Shown in pieces: positions 61,140-64,000 of a stretch of DNA of 64,000 bases. The stretch spans positions 4,836,001-4,900,000 of the forward strand of contig NZ_FNSV01000005.1 in the NCBI RefSeq assembly GCF_900105905.1, given 5' to 3'. Source of the stretch: Rhodococcus koreensis. Its GTDB lineage: Bacteria > Actinomycetota > Actinomycetes > Mycobacteriales > Mycobacteriaceae. Under the pieces are notes generated by a model. It searched no databases and had not been told where the DNA came from. It saw only the letters and a program-made list of their open reading frames with translations. The position numbers and the translations under genes are program-made. How positions within the stretch are numbered: the stretch's first letter is position 1; each line of letters starts with the position of its first letter.

Positions 61140-61538
61140 ATGTCCGAGGAATTGCTGGTCAAGCAAAGTGTGGCAAAAGGAACCGCGATGGGTGGAGCGG
61201 TTCTCCTCGTCACCGTCGGTGTACTCGAATTTCTGCAAGGCATCTCCGCGGTGGCCAAGGACGAGGTGATCCTCGTCGGAGTGGAATACACCTACAAACT
61301 CGACGTCACCGCATGGGGGTGGATCCACCTCGTCCTCGGGGCGGTCGTCGCGGCCACCGGCATCGGATTGTTCAGCGGGGTGATCTGGGCGCGAATCTCC
61401 GCGCCCATCATCTGCGGCCTGTCGATCGTCGTCAATTTCCTCTGGCTGCCCTACCAGCCGTGGTGGGCGATCACGATCATCGTGCTCAACGCCGTCGTCA
61501 TCTGGGCCGTGGCGACCTGGGATCCCGCCAAGATCTGA
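61140..61538 (+). CDS. DUF7144-type four-span membrane protein
   Basis: This 132-residue protein has four membrane helices. The pattern of DUF7144 is present: VTVGVLEFLQGISAV, LDVTAWGWIHLVLGAVVAATG, GVIWARISAPIICGLSIVVNF and LPYQPWWAITIIVLNAVVIWA. The function is unknown. GGAAGGGG precedes the ATG. Confidence 0.85.
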   Translation: MSEELLVKQSVAKGTAMGGAVLLVTVGVLEFLQGISAVAKDEVILVGVEYTYKLDVTAWGWIHLVLGAVVAATGIGLFSGVIWARISAPIICGLSIVVNFLWLPYQPWWAITIIVLNAVVIWAVATWDPAKI

Positions 61539-61562
61539 GCGCGGCAGGCCCCAGCCGGACGG

Positions 61563-61598
61563 GCGCGAGGACCGGACAAAGTCTTTTGTCCCTCGCGC
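61563..61598. terminator. Bidirectional terminator
   Basis: The hairpin has an inner stem GGACAAA/TTTGTCC with loop GTCT and an outer stem GCGCGAG/CTCGCGC. It lies between the convergent DUF7144 and MFS genes. Confidence 0.8.
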
Positions 61599-61666
61599 GA
61601 CGTTCGGTGACCAACGCCAGATAGACGAACCGAAACGCGAGAGCGTCGTCGAGCCCGCCTCCGACG

Positions 61667-62998
61667 TCAAATTCGCGCGGAGTCGGCGAGGGACTTACCA
61701 CGCGTCTCGGGCGCCCAGGCGGCACTGACAGCGAGGCCGATCAGGGCGATCGCGGCAGCGCCGAGCATGGTCGGGCCGATGCCCCAGCGGTCCAGGGCGA
61801 TCGGGACCATATAGGTACCGACGGCGCCACCGACTCGGCTGAGTGACGAGGCCAATCCCACCGCACTGCCTCTGATTTCGGTCGGGAACAGTTCGTTGGG
61901 GTACACGAGCTGAAGGACCTGGGCGCCTCCGGTGAAGATCGCGTACGTCGCGAACAGGCACAGGATGACAGGTACCGGACTGCCCGGGAACAATCCCAAC
62001 AGGAGCAGGGTCAGTCCGGACCACGCGAAGCTGTGGATCAGCAGGGTGCGGCGACCCAGTTTGTTGATGGCGGTCAGCGCGATGACGCAGCTGACCAGGA
62101 GCAGGATCGTGACGACGGCCGAACCCATGTTCGCCACTCGCCCGTCGAGGCCGAGACCGGCGAGGATCCTCGGCCCGAAGGCGTACACCGCGAACAGCGG
62201 CACGACCGACGCGGTCCAGAAGGTCGTGACGAAGACGATTCGTCCGAGGTAGCCCGACTTCCAGAGCGGGCCGATTGCCCCGGCGGAGCTGCCGGACTCG
62301 ATCTCGAGTGTGGCGTGTGGGCCGAAGATTTTCGTGATGATCGCACTGGCTTCGGCGACGCGCCCCTTGCCGGCGAGCCAGCGCGGTGACTCCGGTGTGC
62401 CGGTGCGGGCGAGCACGGTCAGGGCAGCCGGTACCGCGGCGCTGGCCAGCACCCACCGCCAACCCTGATCACCAACTCCGCTGACGAGGTCACCGACGAC
62501 ATAGGCGGACGCGGCACCGAGGAACCACATCACGGTGAGCGAACCGATGAAGGGGCCACGATATTTCTTCGGGGTGAACTCGGTCAGAAGTGAGGCGGCC
62601 ACGGGATAGTCCGCCCCGATTGCCACTCCGATCAGAACCCGGAGCAGGAACAACCACCAGAAGCCGTCCACCCAGAACTGCGCGACCGAAAAGACGACGA
62701 CGGCGATCAAGTCGAATGTATAGAGACGCCAGCGGCCGAAGCGGTCGGTGAGCCGTCCGCCGAGGAACGATCCGAGGAAGATACCGATCGTTGCCGACGC
62801 GGCAATGAGGCCTTGCTGCGCCGAATTCAGACCCCACTGCGGCGTGATCTGCACCATGGCGATGCCGATGATGCTCAGCACGTATCCGTCGAGGAAGGGT
62901 CCCCCGCCGGCGTGGAGTGCGAGTCGTTTGTGGAAGCGCAACAGCGGGGCATCGTCGACGAGGAACGCTTCTGTCCGGGCGTGAGGTGGCTGGTCCAT
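61667..62998 (-). CDS. MFS transporter, sugar/aromatic-acid type
   Basis: This 443-residue carrier has twelve spans. Motif A-like GGRLTDRFGRWRLY is after span 2, VLIGVAIGADYPVAASLLTEF is in span 4, and NELFPTEIRGSAVGLASS is in the second half. It ends with the family hallmark PETRGKSL. This pattern fits metabolite:H+ symporters for sugars or organic/aromatic acids. AGGAG lies 8 nt before the start at 62998. It diverges from the IS630-like gene. Confidence 0.88.
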   Translation of the reverse strand: MDQPPHARTEAFLVDDAPLLRFHKRLALHAGGGPFLDGYVLSIIGIAMVQITPQWGLNSAQQGLIAASATIGIFLGSFLGGRLTDRFGRWRLYTFDLIAVVVFSVAQFWVDGFWWLFLLRVLIGVAIGADYPVAASLLTEFTPKKYRGPFIGSLTVMWFLGAASAYVVGDLVSGVGDQGWRWVLASAAVPAALTVLARTGTPESPRWLAGKGRVAEASAIITKIFGPHATLEIESGSSAGAIGPLWKSGYLGRIVFVTTFWTASVVPLFAVYAFGPRILAGLGLDGRVANMGSAVVTILLLVSCVIALTAINKLGRRTLLIHSFAWSGLTLLLLGLFPGSPVPVILCLFATYAIFTGGAQVLQLVYPNELFPTEIRGSAVGLASSLSRVGGAVGTYMVPIALDRWGIGPTMLGAAAIALIGLAVSAAWAPETRGKSLADSARI

Positions 62999-63281
62999 CG
63001 AGTTTCTCCTGAGCTGATTGCGGCCACAGGGGCCGTATCCGGGCTCGCATGACGACGGGCGCGTCGTCACGCACAGGGAACCCGCGCGCGCCCTGTGCCT
63101 GCGCCTCGGTGAGTATGCATGCGCCGCCTGTTTGTTGACCATCGACTCGAGTCGAAACGGTCACCTTGTTGGGATTTGATTCATAAGTACCTGAGCAGAC
63201 TGAAGGCACAACATGCCAGCTCACCCGAGCCGGTGCCTGCTCTACTATTTGTGAGTCGATCGCGAGGAAGGGGAGGCAGAC

Positions 63282-64000
63282 GTGCCACTGTCCGAGGCGG
63301 AACGACGTGCACTCGAGCGGCTGGTGTCGGCACCGAGCACCCCCCAGTCGCTGGCCCTCCGCGCCCGCATCGTTCTGGCGAGTTCCGAGGAGTCGATTTC
63401 CACTGTTGCTCGCGCCCTTGGGGTCTCACGCAACACGGCACTGAAATGGCGGACCCGATTCGGCACCCACGGTCTGCAGGGGCTCGAGGATCTGCCGAGG
63501 CCGGGTCGTCCGACCGCCTCAGGGGACGACTTGCACCGTGCGATCCTGCGTATTCCGCTGCAGCGACCGCCGGACCGGGGGTGGACCACACGCACGATCG
63601 CCGAGGCACTCGGCACCAACCAGGCAGCGGTGAGCCGGGTTCGGCGTCGGTGGTTCGCAGATCGGCCCGACCTCATCTCACATTCGGTCCTGGACTCGCC
63701 GAACTCGATGGTGCTCGCGGCTGTCGTCATCGATCCCGGCGTGCGGGTCCTCGTCTTCCACCAGCCGGCAACGCCCGCAGCGCGACCGCACAGCAGACAG
63801 ACCAGTCAGCTCACCGAACCCGTCCGTGTCCTGCTTTCGGCCCAGTTCGCCTTCCCTCGCGAAACCCCGGCCACCGGGAACGACATCTCCCCGACGCTGC
63901 TGACCACGTTGGGCGAGGTCGACGCCGCGGTGCCGCGTAATTGGCCGGTTACCGCGCTCGTCGATCGTCCGATACCGCCTCGGGTGGACCGTTGGCTTGT
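63282..64000 (+). CDS. IS630-derived helix-turn-helix protein, incomplete at right edge
   Basis: A GTG start with GGGAGG 5 nt upstream opens a frame that runs off the window (239 codons seen). Residues 1-130 match the IS630 transposase DNA-binding half: ALRARIVLASSEESISTVAR, ALGVSRNTALKWRTRFGTHG and GLEDLPRPGRP, then a second HTH (RTIAEALGTNQAAVSRVRRR). Where IS630 enzymes have the catalytic DEKS segment, this protein reads VLVFHQPATPAARP. It is therefore probably a domesticated DNA-binding regulator. The divergent MFS gene is a candidate target. Confidence 0.75.
   Translation, partial: MPLSEAERRALERLVSAPSTPQSLALRARIVLASSEESISTVARALGVSRNTALKWRTRFGTHGLQGLEDLPRPGRPTASGDDLHRAILRIPLQRPPDRGWTTRTIAEALGTNQAAVSRVRRRWFADRPDLISHSVLDSPNSMVLAAVVIDPGVRVLVFHQPATPAARPHSRQTSQLTEPVRVLLSAQFAFPRETPATGNDISPTLLTTLGEVDAAVPRNWPVTALVDRPIPPRVDRWL

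Noticed and set aside
1..64000. tRNA, rRNA, riboswitch, CRISPR or intact insertion sequence
   Set aside because: No cloverleaf, conserved rRNA segment, repeat-spacer array or transposase with terminal inverted repeats was recognised; small non-coding RNAs cannot be excluded by reading alone.

Overview
The window is high-GC actinobacterial DNA, most likely from a Rhodococcus of the R. opacus/jostii/wratislaviensis type or a close relative. The evidence is a mycolate-type MspA-family porin, a DUF4193 protein, a kinase domain like mycobacterial PknK, a TNT-domain secreted toxin, many TetR regulators next to catabolic operons, and GTG, ATGA and GTGA start arrangements. No rRNA, tRNA, CRISPR array or intact insertion sequence was seen. 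All identifications come from reading motifs, not from a search.

Region 1 (1-24.0 kb) is a large catabolic island. After a truncated TetR gene and a KshB-like ferredoxin-type reductase, ten genes on the minus strand run from an acyl-CoA synthetase (start 13145) through enoyl-CoA hydratase, Zn-alcohol dehydrogenase, aldehyde dehydrogenase, Baeyer-Villiger-type monooxygenase, a hotdog beta-aminoacyl-CoA ammonia-lyase homologue, a PuuB-like FAD oxidase, an integral membrane protein and a second flavin amine oxidase, to a nitronate monooxygenase. A divergent TetR gene with a 37-bp palindrome sits at its head. A second, clearly duplicated TetR gene is divergent from an MFS transporter. Next come a PuuD-like hydrolase, a glutamine-synthetase-like ligase (PuuA-like) and an SCP2-like protein in overlapping reading frames, then an HSL-family esterase, a third TetR, an APC permease and a NylB-like serine hydrolase. 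Together these genes could take up an amine or amide, activate or deaminate it, oxidise and open a ring or chain, and feed the acid into CoA-dependent oxidation.

Region 2 (24.0-37.3 kb) holds an amine-oxidase remnant, a PknK-type kinase fused to an NB-ARC/TPR/LuxR module, a stress-type membrane protein and a second Zn-alcohol dehydrogenase. It also has an arylsulfatase/DUF1254 pair in which each gene is preceded by the same 17-bp palindrome, small secreted proteins, an orphan PRC-barrel protein, a sigma-like protein with a rhomboid-like protein, and an MspA-family porin.

Region 3 (37.3-41.9 kb) is a two-component system in convergent, 3'-overlapping orientation. It is flanked by three promoters of identical architecture (direct-repeat box, 10 nt, SATACT). 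One of these promoters predicts a leaderless GTG start for a PAP2 phosphatase.

Region 4 (41.9-53.8 kb) has a GntR regulator and a four-gene aromatic operon (FAD hydroxylase, FAH-family hydrolase, extradiol-type VOC dioxygenase, acetoacetyl-CoA-synthetase-like ligase). A TetR/GNAT pair, a secreted TNT toxin with its Imm63-like partner, DUF4193 and DHFR-like proteins, and a SufR-like regulator divergent from a DoxX-like protein follow.

Region 5 (53.9-64.0 kb) contains a type III polyketide synthase divergent from a glycosyltransferase, a YceI-like protein and an FAD hydroxylase whose best start codon is ACG. This looks like a compact natural-product cluster. Housekeeping-type genes follow: an EEP-family nuclease/phosphatase, PhoU, a DUF7144 membrane protein and an MFS carrier. 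At the right edge is an IS630-derived helix-turn-helix protein that runs off the window.
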